Positions 36,382 through 45,019 of a stretch of 64,000 nt of DNA are shown here, in pieces; position 1 is the stretch's first letter; the number at the start of each line of letters is the position of its first letter. The notes under the pieces are model-generated. The model saw only the letters and a program-made list of their open reading frames with translations. It ran no database searches and was not told the DNA's origin. Where the stretch lies: contig JAUIAV010000018.1 of the NCBI GenBank assembly GCA_030425195.1, positions 23,876-87,875 on the forward strand. The letters run 5' to 3'. The DNA comes from Gammaproteobacteria bacterium (lineage in GTDB: Bacteria > Pseudomonadota > Gammaproteobacteria > Pseudomonadales > Azotimanducaceae). The position numbers were made by a program, and so were the translations under genes.

Positions 36382-38327
36382 GGCGTGTACCAGATCGGAG
36401 AGGTGTAGGCACGCTCCTGGAGCTGCATCTCCGTCCCGGGCAGCGGCTCAGTACCGAAACGCTCCGCATCGTAGGCGGTCCAGCGCGGCGTGGGTATCTC
36501 GAGCACGCGGGTGTAGTAGAAGGCGGCCTGCCCCGCATCGAAGTCCGGATCCTGCCAGACGCTGATCAGCTCCGGATCACCGATGGTGTTCGTCCAGGTT
36601 GCACTCTCCACATCGACGGTACTGCCTACCGGTGGCAGCCTGCCCTGTGCATCGGGCTGACGGCGGTCCGCGTCTCCCCAGGCCACGTCGTACACCCGTT
36701 CCTGCGGATCGCCGTTCTCATCGAGCCAGCCTTTGACGATCTGGATCCGATCCAGATTTGCGCCGATGGGATCCCGGAGTGCCGCAACCAGGAATGTGGG
36801 CGCTCCGTCTCCCGGCGCGCCTTCCAGATCACCGCCCATCGGTACACCCTTTGTGTAGCCGACGTTCGCCGGCAGCCGATTCATGGCATCCTCGGCCGTG
36901 AAATTCCAGCCGCCGAAAAACCGCACGATCATCCGGGTACCGGTGGTGGCGTAGGTCTCCCGACGCTCCATGGCGTCAAACAACGCCTCCCGCGTATTCT
37001 CCGTCGCCCAGACCGCGGCGTATCCGGCCGCGGCGACTTCCCAGTCCATGACCGTGACACCGGTTTCCGGATTGGCCATGAACGGCTGGGTCAGACGCTC
37101 GGCGCTCGGTTCCTGCGGCGCCGTCTTGCCGAAGAAATTGTCTTCCTCCATGGCCGCGAGACCGGTGTGGGCGTCACTGGAGCCGATCATGCCGAACTTG
37201 TAGGGATTGGTACCGAGCCTGCGTTCCAGGCGCAGGCCCTGCTTCAGCGCTTCCCGGGCATATTCGCGCTGCAGCATCCCGTCCTCTTTGGCCACCGTTC
37301 CATCCAGATTACCTTTGTCCCAGGTTTCGAAGTCCGCGAACTCGTCGTTGGGGGACAGGAACGGATGTGCCTCGCCGTCTCCCTTGGTCTGGGTAGCTTC
37401 ATACAGACGCTCCCATTTGTTCCGCTCTTCCACATAGGCCCGGTTCAGCCGTTTGCCGAACGCTTCCACGGTGGGAAACATGAGCCCGTTGGACAGGTTG
37501 CCGTTGTGCGGTATGGCGAGGACGTCACCACCGGTCCTATCCTCGTACTGGCTCATCCACTGCCACAGATCGACCGGATTGTCGCTGCCGAGGGGCTTCT
37601 GTGTGGTGAACGGCTCCATCTGTCTGGCCAGATCACCGCCGTTGCGGTAGATCACGTTCCGGTGCAGATTCATGCCCAGAGTGTTCGACGTCCATTCGTA
37701 GCCGATGAAAGCGGTGAAAATGCCAGGGGTGTTGGCCTCTTCAGCGGCTTCGATGGTCTTCTCCCAGGCGCTGCGATACGCCCGTGTGCCGGGCACCGGC
37801 AGGATGGCTTCTGAAATGGTCCCGGCGCCGAATGAGGTGATGATCTCCATGGCGGCATCCGCGCCGTTTCCGGACATCACCATATCGTGCCAGCGTCTGC
37901 CCTGGGGGTCGGACATGATGGCGGGATCACCCGAAAAGATGAGCGGGAAGAAGCCCATGCCGTCGGAGTGATCGGCAACCACCAGAAAGTCGAGCGGTCT
38001 GGACAGCCTGGCCCGCTCACCCATCGACGCCGTGATTTCCTCACCTCTGGCGAACCGGTAGGCGTCCGCCGGCGTCAGTCTGGCACCGAAGGCACCGGCG
38101 TCCATCGAGAACGACGTGTGCAGGTGCGTGTCACCAAAATAAGGGCGGTCGGGAAAACCACGCCCGGCGTACGGTGAATAACCCGGACGCTTGGTGAAGG
38201 CCGCATCAACGCGGTCCTTGTCGGGGGCCGGAAGACCCGGAGCACTGGCTGCGCCGGCCGTCGGGGTGAACAGGACCGCTGCTGCTCCGGTAACGAACGC
38301 AAGCAGACCGATAGTCGTACGAACCAT
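36378..38327 (-). CDS. Exported DUF3604 protein
   Basis: A 649-aa protein with a Sec signal peptide (about 1-27, cleavage near AGA/ASA) and the DUF3604 body: PYFGDTHLHTSFSMDAG with a PHP-like metal histidine pair, VADHSDGMGFFP, GYEWTSN, AIPHNGNLSNG, IGSSDAHTGLA. The histidine and aspartate motifs suggest a metal-dependent hydrolase in the periplasm; activity is not established to my knowledge. AAGGAGGATG precedes the start. It diverges from the monooxygenase gene, with 171 bp between them. Confidence 0.87.
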   Translation of the reverse strand: MVRTTIGLLAFVTGAAAVLFTPTAGAASAPGLPAPDKDRVDAAFTKRPGYSPYAGRGFPDRPYFGDTHLHTSFSMDAGAFGARLTPADAYRFARGEEITASMGERARLSRPLDFLVVADHSDGMGFFPLIFSGDPAIMSDPQGRRWHDMVMSGNGADAAMEIITSFGAGTISEAILPVPGTRAYRSAWEKTIEAAEEANTPGIFTAFIGYEWTSNTLGMNLHRNVIYRNGGDLARQMEPFTTQKPLGSDNPVDLWQWMSQYEDRTGGDVLAIPHNGNLSNGLMFPTVEAFGKRLNRAYVEERNKWERLYEATQTKGDGEAHPFLSPNDEFADFETWDKGNLDGTVAKEDGMLQREYAREALKQGLRLERRLGTNPYKFGMIGSSDAHTGLAAMEEDNFFGKTAPQEPSAERLTQPFMANPETGVTVMDWEVAAAGYAAVWATENTREALFDAMERRETYATTGTRMIVRFFGGWNFTAEDAMNRLPANVGYTKGVPMGGDLEGAPGDGAPTFLVAALRDPIGANLDRIQIVKGWLDENGDPQERVYDVAWGDADRRQPDAQGRLPPVGSTVDVESATWTNTIGDPELISVWQDPDFDAGQAAFYYTRVLEIPTPRWTAYDAERFGTEPLPGTEMQLQERAYTSPIWYTP

Positions 38328-38498
38328 GACATCCTCCTTGGGATCCGACAGCTGTCCACGACAGCGTACCCGTCTGTACGGGCTGAGACGGAAAACTTAG
38401 CAGGGCCGCGGCAGGGAGACCAGAATACTTTCTGAACCGGACCGGTAGCGCAGCCCTGATCTGTTGAGTTAGGGTCATCCGGTTGGAAGGAGGATCAA

Positions 38499-40307
38499 AT
38501 GACTGAAGCATCGGAAGCCCGGCTGGACTTCGACCCGGACGCACTGCGCAAAAAATATCGACAGGAACGCGACAAGCGGCTGCGTGAGGACGGGAACGAG
38601 CAGTACATCGAAATCAGGGACACTTATGCGCACTACCTGGAAGACCCCTATGTAGAGCCCGGATTTCAGCGGGAACCGCTCACCGACGAAGTGGATGTGG
38701 CCGTAATCGGCGGCGGCTTCGGCGGTCTCCTCGCCGGCGCCCGGCTCCGGGAAGCCGGCGTGGAAAGCCTGCGGATGATCGAAAAAGGCGGTGACTTCGG
38801 AGGCACCTGGTACTGGAACCGCTATCCGGGTGCCGCCTGCGACGTGGAGTCGTACGTCTATCTGCCGCTGCTCGAGGAAATCGGATACATCCCGGAACGG
38901 AAATACTCCACCGCACCGGAGATTCTCAAGCACAGCCAGGCCATCGGCCGGCACTTCGATCTGTATCGCGATGCCTGCTTCCAGACCGAAGTGACGGAGA
39001 TGCGCTGGGATGAGAAAACATCGCACTGGGTGATCCACACCAATCGGGGCGATGCCATGCGCGCCCGTTTCGTGGTCATGGCCAACGGCCCGCTCCATCG
39101 ACCCAAGCTGCCGGGCATCCCGGGCGTCGAGTCGTTCCAGGGGCATACCTTCCACACCAGCCGCTGGGATTATGACTATACGGGGGGCAGCTCCGAAGGC
39201 GGGCTCGACAGGCTCGGTGACAAGGTAGTCGGTATCATCGGCACCGGAGCGACTGCAGTGCAATGCGTACCGCACCTCGCCGCGGGTGCCAGGGAACTGT
39301 ACGTCTTCCAGCGCACACCCTCCTCCATCGACGTGCGCAACGACCGGCCTACGGATCCGGAATGGGCACAGAGCCTTCAGCCTGGCTGGCACCGGGAGCG
39401 GATGGAAAACTTCAATACCCTGGTGTCCGGCGGATTCGCCGAGAAAGATCTGGTCAACGACGGCTGGACGGACATCATCCGTAACCTGCTGCTGATGGTG
39501 CAGCACAAAGGCACGGAAATGACGCCGGAGAAGCTGGCAGAGACCATGGAACTGGCCGATTTCCAGAAAATGGAATCGATTCGTGCCCGGGTCGACGACG
39601 TCATTGCCGATCCGGACACGGCAGAGGCCCTGAAACCGTACTATCGCCAGTTCTGCAAGCGCCCATGCTTCCACGATCAGTACCTGGACGCCTTCAACAA
39701 CCCGAACGTCACCCTGGTGGACACCAACGGCAGGGGCGTGACGGAAATCACCGAGAAGGGTGTGATCGCCAATGGCAGAGAGTACGAGCTCGATTGCCTG
39801 ATCTACGCCACGGGCTTCGAGGTCGGCACCGACTACACCCGGCGATCCGGGTACGAGCTGTACGGAAAGGGCGGCCTGACGCTGACGGACAAGTGGGCGG
39901 ACGGCGTGCGCACGCTGCACGGCATGACCAGCCGCGGATTTCCCAACTGCTTCATCGTTCAGAACTCCCAGGCGGCGTTCACGGTGAACTTTCCGCACGC
40001 CATGGACGAGCAGTCCCGTCATCTCGCCTACATCATCAAGCATGGTCTGGACCATCAGGTGCAGACCATCGAGCCCTCCGAGGAGGCAGAGGAAGCCTGG
40101 GTGCAGACCATCATCGGTCTGGCCCGGGGTAATCTGAATTTCCTGGAAGAATGCACGCCCGGCTACTACAACAACGAAGGCAAGCCGGCGGAACGGGCGA
40201 GCGCACAGAACGGTCCCTACGGGGCCGGCCCGAATGCGTACTTTCAGCTGATCGCCGACTGGCGCGAGGAAGGCTCACTGGCCGGGCTGGAGATGAAGAG
40301 CGGCTGA
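38499..40307 (+). CDS. Baeyer-Villiger-type flavin monooxygenase
   Basis: A 602-aa protein with an N-terminal extension of about 60 residues, the FAD-binding VIGGGFGG (69-76), GGTWYWNRYPGAACD, the BVMO fingerprint FQGHTFHTSRWDY, and a second NADPH-binding GIIGTGATAVQ. It should insert oxygen next to a ketone carbonyl to give an ester or lactone. Start ATG is supported by GGAAGGAGG. A same-strand MFS gene follows by 34 bp, probably an uptake system for the substrate. The N-terminal extension is typical of cyclopentadecanone- and steroid-type members. Confidence 0.9.
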   Translation: MTEASEARLDFDPDALRKKYRQERDKRLREDGNEQYIEIRDTYAHYLEDPYVEPGFQREPLTDEVDVAVIGGGFGGLLAGARLREAGVESLRMIEKGGDFGGTWYWNRYPGAACDVESYVYLPLLEEIGYIPERKYSTAPEILKHSQAIGRHFDLYRDACFQTEVTEMRWDEKTSHWVIHTNRGDAMRARFVVMANGPLHRPKLPGIPGVESFQGHTFHTSRWDYDYTGGSSEGGLDRLGDKVVGIIGTGATAVQCVPHLAAGARELYVFQRTPSSIDVRNDRPTDPEWAQSLQPGWHRERMENFNTLVSGGFAEKDLVNDGWTDIIRNLLLMVQHKGTEMTPEKLAETMELADFQKMESIRARVDDVIADPDTAEALKPYYRQFCKRPCFHDQYLDAFNNPNVTLVDTNGRGVTEITEKGVIANGREYELDCLIYATGFEVGTDYTRRSGYELYGKGGLTLTDKWADGVRTLHGMTSRGFPNCFIVQNSQAAFTVNFPHAMDEQSRHLAYIIKHGLDHQVQTIEPSEEAEEAWVQTIIGLARGNLNFLEECTPGYYNNEGKPAERASAQNGPYGAGPNAYFQLIADWREEGSLAGLEMKSG

Positions 40308-40341
40308 TCCATCGGCCGTCATGGAATAGAGGGGAGATTTC

Positions 40342-41715
40342 ATGGCAGAACCGGCAGCAACCGGCGGGTCTGCGGATCCGTCCGGCACCTCCATGCGCAA
40401 GGTGGCGATGACGGCCCTGGCGGGTACGAGCATCGAATGGTTTGATTTCTTTCTCTACGGCACCGCGGCTGCCCTGGTGTTTCCCACCGTCTTCTTCTCG
40501 GAAGACATGCCCTACATGGTGAGCCTGATCGCATCCTTCAGCACTTTCGCCGTCGGATTTCTGGCTCGCCCTGTCGGCGGTATCGTGTTCGGTCACTTCG
40601 GCGACCGCCTCGGCAGAAAAAAGGCGCTGGTCAGTGCCCTGCTTCTGATGGGCGGGGCCACCACGCTCATCGGTCTGCTGCCCACCTACGCGGCGATCGG
40701 TGCGGCCGCACCGCTGCTGCTGATGCTGCTCCGTTTCGCCCAGGGGCTCGCAGTGGGTGGCCAGTGGGGCGGCGCCATGCTGCTGGTCACCGAGAACGCA
40801 CCCAGCCACAGACGCGGCTACTATGGTGCTTTCGCTCAGGCTGGCGCTCCCGTGGGACTGATCCTGGCGAACGCCGCTTTTCTTGGCGTGACCGCGGCCG
40901 TGTCACCCGAGGACTTCATGACCTGGGGCTGGCGGATTCCGTTCGTTTTCAGCATCGTGCTGATCGGCCTCAGTCTCTATGTGCAGCTGCGGCTGGAAGA
41001 CACCCCCGCCTTCCGCGAACTCGCCGCGAGACGGACAGCCGCAACGGCCTCCGCACTCTCCCCGGAAGACGCGGTGGAAATCGCCGTTGCGCGGCAGTCT
41101 CCGGTGCTGGAAGCGCTGGCCAGGTACCCGAAACAGATCGCACTCGCCGCGGGGGCATTTCTTTCCGTGCAGGTGACTTTCTATATTCTGATCAGCTTCG
41201 TGATCGCCTACGGCACGAACCCGGAAGGCCTCAATCTGCCCCGCTCCACCATGCTGCTCGCCGTCCTGCTCTCCTCCGCCTTCCAGCTTCCTTCCGTATT
41301 TCTGGCTTCCATCTACTCGGACCGGCACGGTCGACGGGGGATCTACATGCTGGGTGCGGTTCTGACGGGACTCTGGGCCTTCGCGATCTTTCCGCTCATC
41401 GACACCGGTTCGTTCGTGCTGATCTGTGTGGCGCTGTGTGGCGGACAGCTGTTCGTCGGATTCATGTACGGGCCTCAGGCCGCGTTCCTGGCGGAGCTGT
41501 TCAGCACGAACGTCCGTTACTCCGGCGCCTCCCTCGGCTACCAGTTCGGCGCCATTCTCGGAGGCGCGATGGCACCGATCATCGCGACTGCGCTGCTTGC
41601 CTACTACGAAAGCACGATCGGGATCTCGATCTACATCCTCATCGCCAGCATTCTGACGCTGCTGTCCGTCTATCTGCTCGGCGAAACACATCGAAAGAGT
41701 CTGGAAGAGAGTTAG
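40342..41715 (+). CDS. MFS transporter, metabolite:H+ symporter (MHS) type
   Basis: A 457-aa 12-helix major facilitator with the MHS N-terminus (TSIEWFDFFLYGTAAALVFP), FGHFGDRLGRKKAL between helices 2 and 3, and RFAQGLAVGGQWGGA in helix 4-5. MHS members import organic acids such as citrate, shikimate, alpha-ketoglutarate or betaine. It lies 34 bp downstream of the Baeyer-Villiger-type gene with GGGGAG before the start, so the two are likely an operon. Confidence 0.9.
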   Translation: MAEPAATGGSADPSGTSMRKVAMTALAGTSIEWFDFFLYGTAAALVFPTVFFSEDMPYMVSLIASFSTFAVGFLARPVGGIVFGHFGDRLGRKKALVSALLLMGGATTLIGLLPTYAAIGAAAPLLLMLLRFAQGLAVGGQWGGAMLLVTENAPSHRRGYYGAFAQAGAPVGLILANAAFLGVTAAVSPEDFMTWGWRIPFVFSIVLIGLSLYVQLRLEDTPAFRELAARRTAATASALSPEDAVEIAVARQSPVLEALARYPKQIALAAGAFLSVQVTFYILISFVIAYGTNPEGLNLPRSTMLLAVLLSSAFQLPSVFLASIYSDRHGRRGIYMLGAVLTGLWAFAIFPLIDTGSFVLICVALCGGQLFVGFMYGPQAAFLAELFSTNVRYSGASLGYQFGAILGGAMAPIIATALLAYYESTIGISIYILIASILTLLSVYLLGETHRKSLEES

Positions 41716-41727
41716 AATCGACCCGCC

Positions 41728-42234
41728 ATGGCCAACGAACCAGACAATCTCGAACCCGCCAGCTGGCATCGGTTCTTCGCGATCGAATCCAACAATCTGG
41801 CCTGGAGCCTGGCGGCCAGAGCCTCGAGATCTCCGGAGGAAACGGCAAGACTGCTCGATGCCGCGCACGCCGCATCGTTTCACTGGCGCATCGCAGGCAA
41901 CGAGCTCAACATCATGCGCGCGGACACGCTTCTGGCCGAAGTGCATGCGCTGGCCGGATTCGGACAATCGGCGCGTCGGCTGGCAGATGAGGTCCGTGAC
42001 TTTTTCCTCGCACGCCCTACCGATGACTGGGAACTCGCGCTCGTTCATACGATTCATGCCCATGCTTCGTACGCTGCCGGTGATTCGAAAGCGCACCGCG
42101 CCAGCTACCTGGCGGCCCGGGAAGCCATAGCCGGCATCGCCGATGACGAAGACCGGCAGATCGTGCTGGAGACCTTTGACCAGGTTCCTGAGCCGGCAGA
42201 CGGCAACCTCACAGGGCAACCGGCCAATCGGTAA
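41728..42234 (+). CDS. Conserved hypothetical protein, helical
   Basis: A 168-aa soluble, Ala-rich all-helical protein (e.g. PASWHRFFAIESNNLAWSLA, LLAEVHALAGFGQSARRLA) with no recognised motif and no signal. The helical-hairpin look recalls TPR-like folds. Translation starts at ATG 41728, preceded by TAGAAT 10 nt upstream and no strong Shine-Dalgarno; it is 12 bp after the MFS gene. Coding is supported by GC-skewed third positions and by a clean frame, but function is unknown. Confidence 0.6.
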   Translation: MANEPDNLEPASWHRFFAIESNNLAWSLAARASRSPEETARLLDAAHAASFHWRIAGNELNIMRADTLLAEVHALAGFGQSARRLADEVRDFFLARPTDDWELALVHTIHAHASYAAGDSKAHRASYLAAREAIAGIADDEDRQIVLETFDQVPEPADGNLTGQPANR

Positions 42235-42276
42235 GGAACGGATGAACCGGGATAAGGGAACCAGTGAGCCCATTCG

Positions 42277-42915
42277 ATGAAAAAGCCGCCGGAAGACAAT
42301 GTCGAATCATCGCAACAGGAATCACCAGCAGCTGCGCCGGCACTGTCTGCCACAGAACGGATTTTCGTGCGTCTGTCGTTCTGGCAGACAGTCCTGTCCG
42401 TGGTGGGGGTCTTCATCGCCGTGCTGGCGCTCTACGCCGCCCTGACGGAATCCGAGGCGGTACGCCAGCAGACGGCTGCGGCCGTGTGGCCGTTCGTTCA
42501 GATTTCCGTGGAGGACTTCGACACCGGCGAGGACGCCGGATTTACGCTCTCGTTCACCAATGCCGGTGTCGGGCCGGCCCTGGTACGCTCGCTGCGGGTG
42601 ATCGTGGATGGCGAACCCATGCTGGATGTCGCACACATCGTCGCCCACCTTGGCGGAGTCCTGGACGACCAGGTCGGAAGGAGCTTCGTCAGCGACCGCG
42701 TCCTCAGTCCGGATGAAACGGTGAACCTGATTTCCGTCACCGAGCCCGGACTTGCAAGACGATTTCAGTCCGCGATCGCCAATCCTGAGAACTCGGTCAC
42801 CTACTGCTACTGCTCGATCTTCGAAGACTGCTGGCTTGCCGACAGCCGGCAGCAGGCATTGCGCCCGGAGTCCGTGGACGTCTGTCCGGATTATGGCGAG
42901 ACAGGGTTCAAATGA
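42277..42915 (+). CDS. Hypothetical single-pass membrane protein
   Basis: A 212-aa protein with a short N-terminal cytoplasmic region, one membrane helix (about 37-55, TVLSVVGVFIAVLALYAAL) and an extracytoplasmic beta-rich domain containing FTLSFTNAGVGPALVRSL, a pattern seen in many small membrane-anchored proteins of unknown role, and a Cys cluster (YCYCSIFEDC). It overlaps the next cupin gene by 4 nt (ATGA), suggesting coupling. Confidence 0.62.
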   Translation: MKKPPEDNVESSQQESPAAAPALSATERIFVRLSFWQTVLSVVGVFIAVLALYAALTESEAVRQQTAAAVWPFVQISVEDFDTGEDAGFTLSFTNAGVGPALVRSLRVIVDGEPMLDVAHIVAHLGGVLDDQVGRSFVSDRVLSPDETVNLISVTEPGLARRFQSAIANPENSVTYCYCSIFEDCWLADSRQQALRPESVDVCPDYGETGFK

Positions 42916-43280
42916 CGGAACACCGAAGCATCAACCTCAGCGACAAGCTGAGTCTGTTCCGGGACCTCTGGAGCCCCAGGGTCATTGCGGAGCTGAATGA
43001 CTACCAGGTCAAACTGGCAAAACTCCAGGGTGAGTTCGTCTGGCATCAGCATGAGCACACGGACGAGCTGTTCATCTGCCTCAAAGGCGTGCTCAGAATC
43101 GAGCTGCCGGATTCTGCGGTCGAGCTGCATGCAGGAGAGCTGTTCGTGGTTCCCCGAGGCGTGGAGCACAGGCCGGTCGCGAACGAGGAATGTCACGTCA
43201 TGCTGATCGAGCCGAAAGGCGTCATCAACACCGGCGACACACAGAGCGGGCTGTCCGCCCCCAATGATCAGTGGATCTGA
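42912..43280 (+). CDS. Cupin-domain protein
   Basis: A 122-aa single-cupin protein: WHQHEHTDELFICLKG (two His and Glu of metal motif 1) and LFVVPRGVEHRPVA (motif 2, with His). It probably binds one divalent metal; catalytic or sensory role unknown. Overlap with the upstream membrane-protein gene by 4 nt suggests a functional link. Confidence 0.82.
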   Translation: MTEHRSINLSDKLSLFRDLWSPRVIAELNDYQVKLAKLQGEFVWHQHEHTDELFICLKGVLRIELPDSAVELHAGELFVVPRGVEHRPVANEECHVMLIEPKGVINTGDTQSGLSAPNDQWI

Positions 43281-43323
43281 CCCCGGCATGCCCTGTGCCG
43301 TTCGCTTTCGACCGGCAGTCCTC

Positions 43324-43329
43324 TAGAAT
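43324..43329 (+). promoter_or_regulatory. Possible -10 hexamer upstream of the epoxide-hydrolase-like gene
   Basis: TAGAAT (five of six to consensus) lies 35 bp upstream of the ATG in an 84-bp gap. The -35 candidate 17 bp upstream, TTCGCT, is poor, so confidence is low. Confidence 0.25.
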
Positions 43330-43364
43330 CGGGTCGAATCAGCGGGGAGCAGAGGGCAGCAGAG

Positions 43365-43748
43365 ATGACCGGCGGCAGAGACCAGATCCTGGCCGTGATG
43401 GATACCTTTCAGAGTGGATGGGAGAGCCTGGACAAGGATCTGATCCTTTCCTGCTTCGGCGACGACTCGACCATGCACAGCATGATGAAAGAGCCGTACC
43501 GGAACAAAACCGAAATCGCGACCATGCTGGACGGCTTTCTTGCGATCGCTTCATCAGTTCGCATGGAAGTGTTGAACCGGTGTGTTGACGGCAACGTGGT
43601 CACTCTCGAGCGCCGGGATCATTTTCAGGTCATGGGCAAGTCCGGCGTGCTGCCGGCGGTAGGCATTTTCGAGATTGAAAACGGTCTGATCCGATCCTGG
43701 CGCGAGTATTTCGACTGGGGCTTCTACGAGCGGCAACTCGAAGACTGA
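43365..43748 (+). CDS. Limonene-epoxide-hydrolase-like / NTF2-fold protein
   Basis: A 127-aa NTF2-fold protein. The Arg-x-Asp pair (LERRDHF) and a later Asp in SWREYFD match the Asp-Arg-Asp centre of limonene-1,2-epoxide hydrolases, so epoxide hydration is plausible; many SnoaL-like relatives are similar without activity. ATG 43365 has GGGGAG and AGAGG upstream. It stands in a run of small plus-strand genes. Confidence 0.7.
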   Translation: MTGGRDQILAVMDTFQSGWESLDKDLILSCFGDDSTMHSMMKEPYRNKTEIATMLDGFLAIASSVRMEVLNRCVDGNVVTLERRDHFQVMGKSGVLPAVGIFEIENGLIRSWREYFDWGFYERQLED

Positions 43749-43808
43749 CACAGTCCGAGCAGCCACAGCCCGAAGTCCAGTGTCCCGATGCGGTGCAGGG
43801 GGAGAACG

Positions 43809-44099
43809 ATGCAGTTCACGAAGCGTCTGCGCGAACCCATCAAGAACGGGGAGATAACCACCAGCATCAGAATCTGGCAGCGTCCCCGGGTGAAGGTCGG
43901 TCACCGGTACAATCTGGACGAAGGGCACATCGTCGTTGACCGCCTGAACCTCATCGGATTCGAGGACATCACCCCGAGGCTGGCTCGGGAGTCGGGCTTC
44001 TCCGGTGTCGCGGATCTTCTCAAGGTTGCCAGACACGGCGCCGGGCGGAACGTGTATCTGGTGACCTTTCACTATGAGGGCCCATCTGAGGGAGCTTGA
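43809..44099 (+). CDS. ASCH-domain-like small protein
   Basis: A 96-aa basic protein: MQFTKRLREPIKNGEITTSIRIW, a VKVGHRYN strand, and a C-terminal VYLVTFHY strand. This resembles ASCH/PUA-like domains that bind RNA or modified nucleotides. GGGGGAG precedes ATG 43809; a start at 43788 is less likely. Function unknown. Confidence 0.65.
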   Translation: MQFTKRLREPIKNGEITTSIRIWQRPRVKVGHRYNLDEGHIVVDRLNLIGFEDITPRLARESGFSGVADLLKVARHGAGRNVYLVTFHYEGPSEGA

Positions 44100-44120
44100 A
44101 ATCGATACCGGTGCAGGAAA

Positions 44121-44996
44121 ATGACCACGGAGCCGACGCAACCTCTATCGGTCGACGGGCGATGTCTCTGCGGCGATGTCCGCTACCACATCGAAGGCGA
44201 ATCCTTCGGCATCATCTACTGTCACTGCCAGCGCTGCAGGAAGCAGACGGGTGCGGCACTGGTCGGCTTCGCCATCCTCAAAGACGGGCGACTCGACTGG
44301 ATGGGAGGCAGGGAAAAGATCCACTACTACCGGAACGATGTCACCATACGGAGCTTCTGCCGGCGTTGCGGCTCGGCCGCTCCTGCGGCGGCAGACGACG
44401 GAACGGTCCGGGCCATCCCCGCCGGCAGTCTCGTCGACATGGATCCGCCGATGGACACCTGGCATCTCTTCACCGCTTCGAAGTGCCCGTGGTATGAGAT
44501 TCCGGCCGACGAAAAACAGTATGAAGGCGTGGGAGACGGATACGAGACACAGAATCCCCTATTGCCGAATCTGGAGCGGCATCGGGAAGAAGATCGGATC
44601 ACCGGCAGCTGTCTGTGTGGATCCGTCAGCTATGCAGCCCGGAATCCGATCCGCATGATGAACTGCCACTGCACGCGATGCCGGTTTTCCCGCGCGGCCC
44701 CGCATGCGACCAACCTGTTCGTCGGCACCGGGGAGTTCGAATGGCGCTCCGGCGCAGACAGGGTTGAACGATTCAAGCTGCCCGGTGCCGAGAGGTTTAC
44801 GGCATCCTTCTGCAGGGACTGTGGTTCCCTCACACCGACGGTCGGCAATGAGCGCGTATCGATACCGGCTGGCGGACTCGACTCGGACCCCGGCATGAAA
44901 CCCGCCGGGCATATCTTCACCGGCTCGATGGCGCGCTGGTTCGAGATCCGGGATGATCTTCCGCAATGGACGGAACGTCCCAACCGCCCAATCTGA
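44121..44996 (+). CDS. Tandem two-domain GFA-family protein
   Basis: A 291-aa protein of two consecutive GFA/CENP-V zinc domains (about 12-150 and 160-285). Domain 1 has C15/C17, C34/C36/C39, C80/C83; domain 2 has C164/C166, C182/C184/C187, C231/C234, so both zinc sets are complete. Most family members have one domain. A single-domain paralogue lies at 19405. The gene starts 21 bp after the ASCH-like gene. The next gene's longest frame overlaps its end, but I start that gene downstream. Confidence 0.85.
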   Translation: MTTEPTQPLSVDGRCLCGDVRYHIEGESFGIIYCHCQRCRKQTGAALVGFAILKDGRLDWMGGREKIHYYRNDVTIRSFCRRCGSAAPAAADDGTVRAIPAGSLVDMDPPMDTWHLFTASKCPWYEIPADEKQYEGVGDGYETQNPLLPNLERHREEDRITGSCLCGSVSYAARNPIRMMNCHCTRCRFSRAAPHATNLFVGTGEFEWRSGADRVERFKLPGAERFTASFCRDCGSLTPTVGNERVSIPAGGLDSDPGMKPAGHIFTGSMARWFEIRDDLPQWTERPNRPI

Positions 44997-45019
44997 CGAA
45001 CAGACACGGAGTACCAGAC

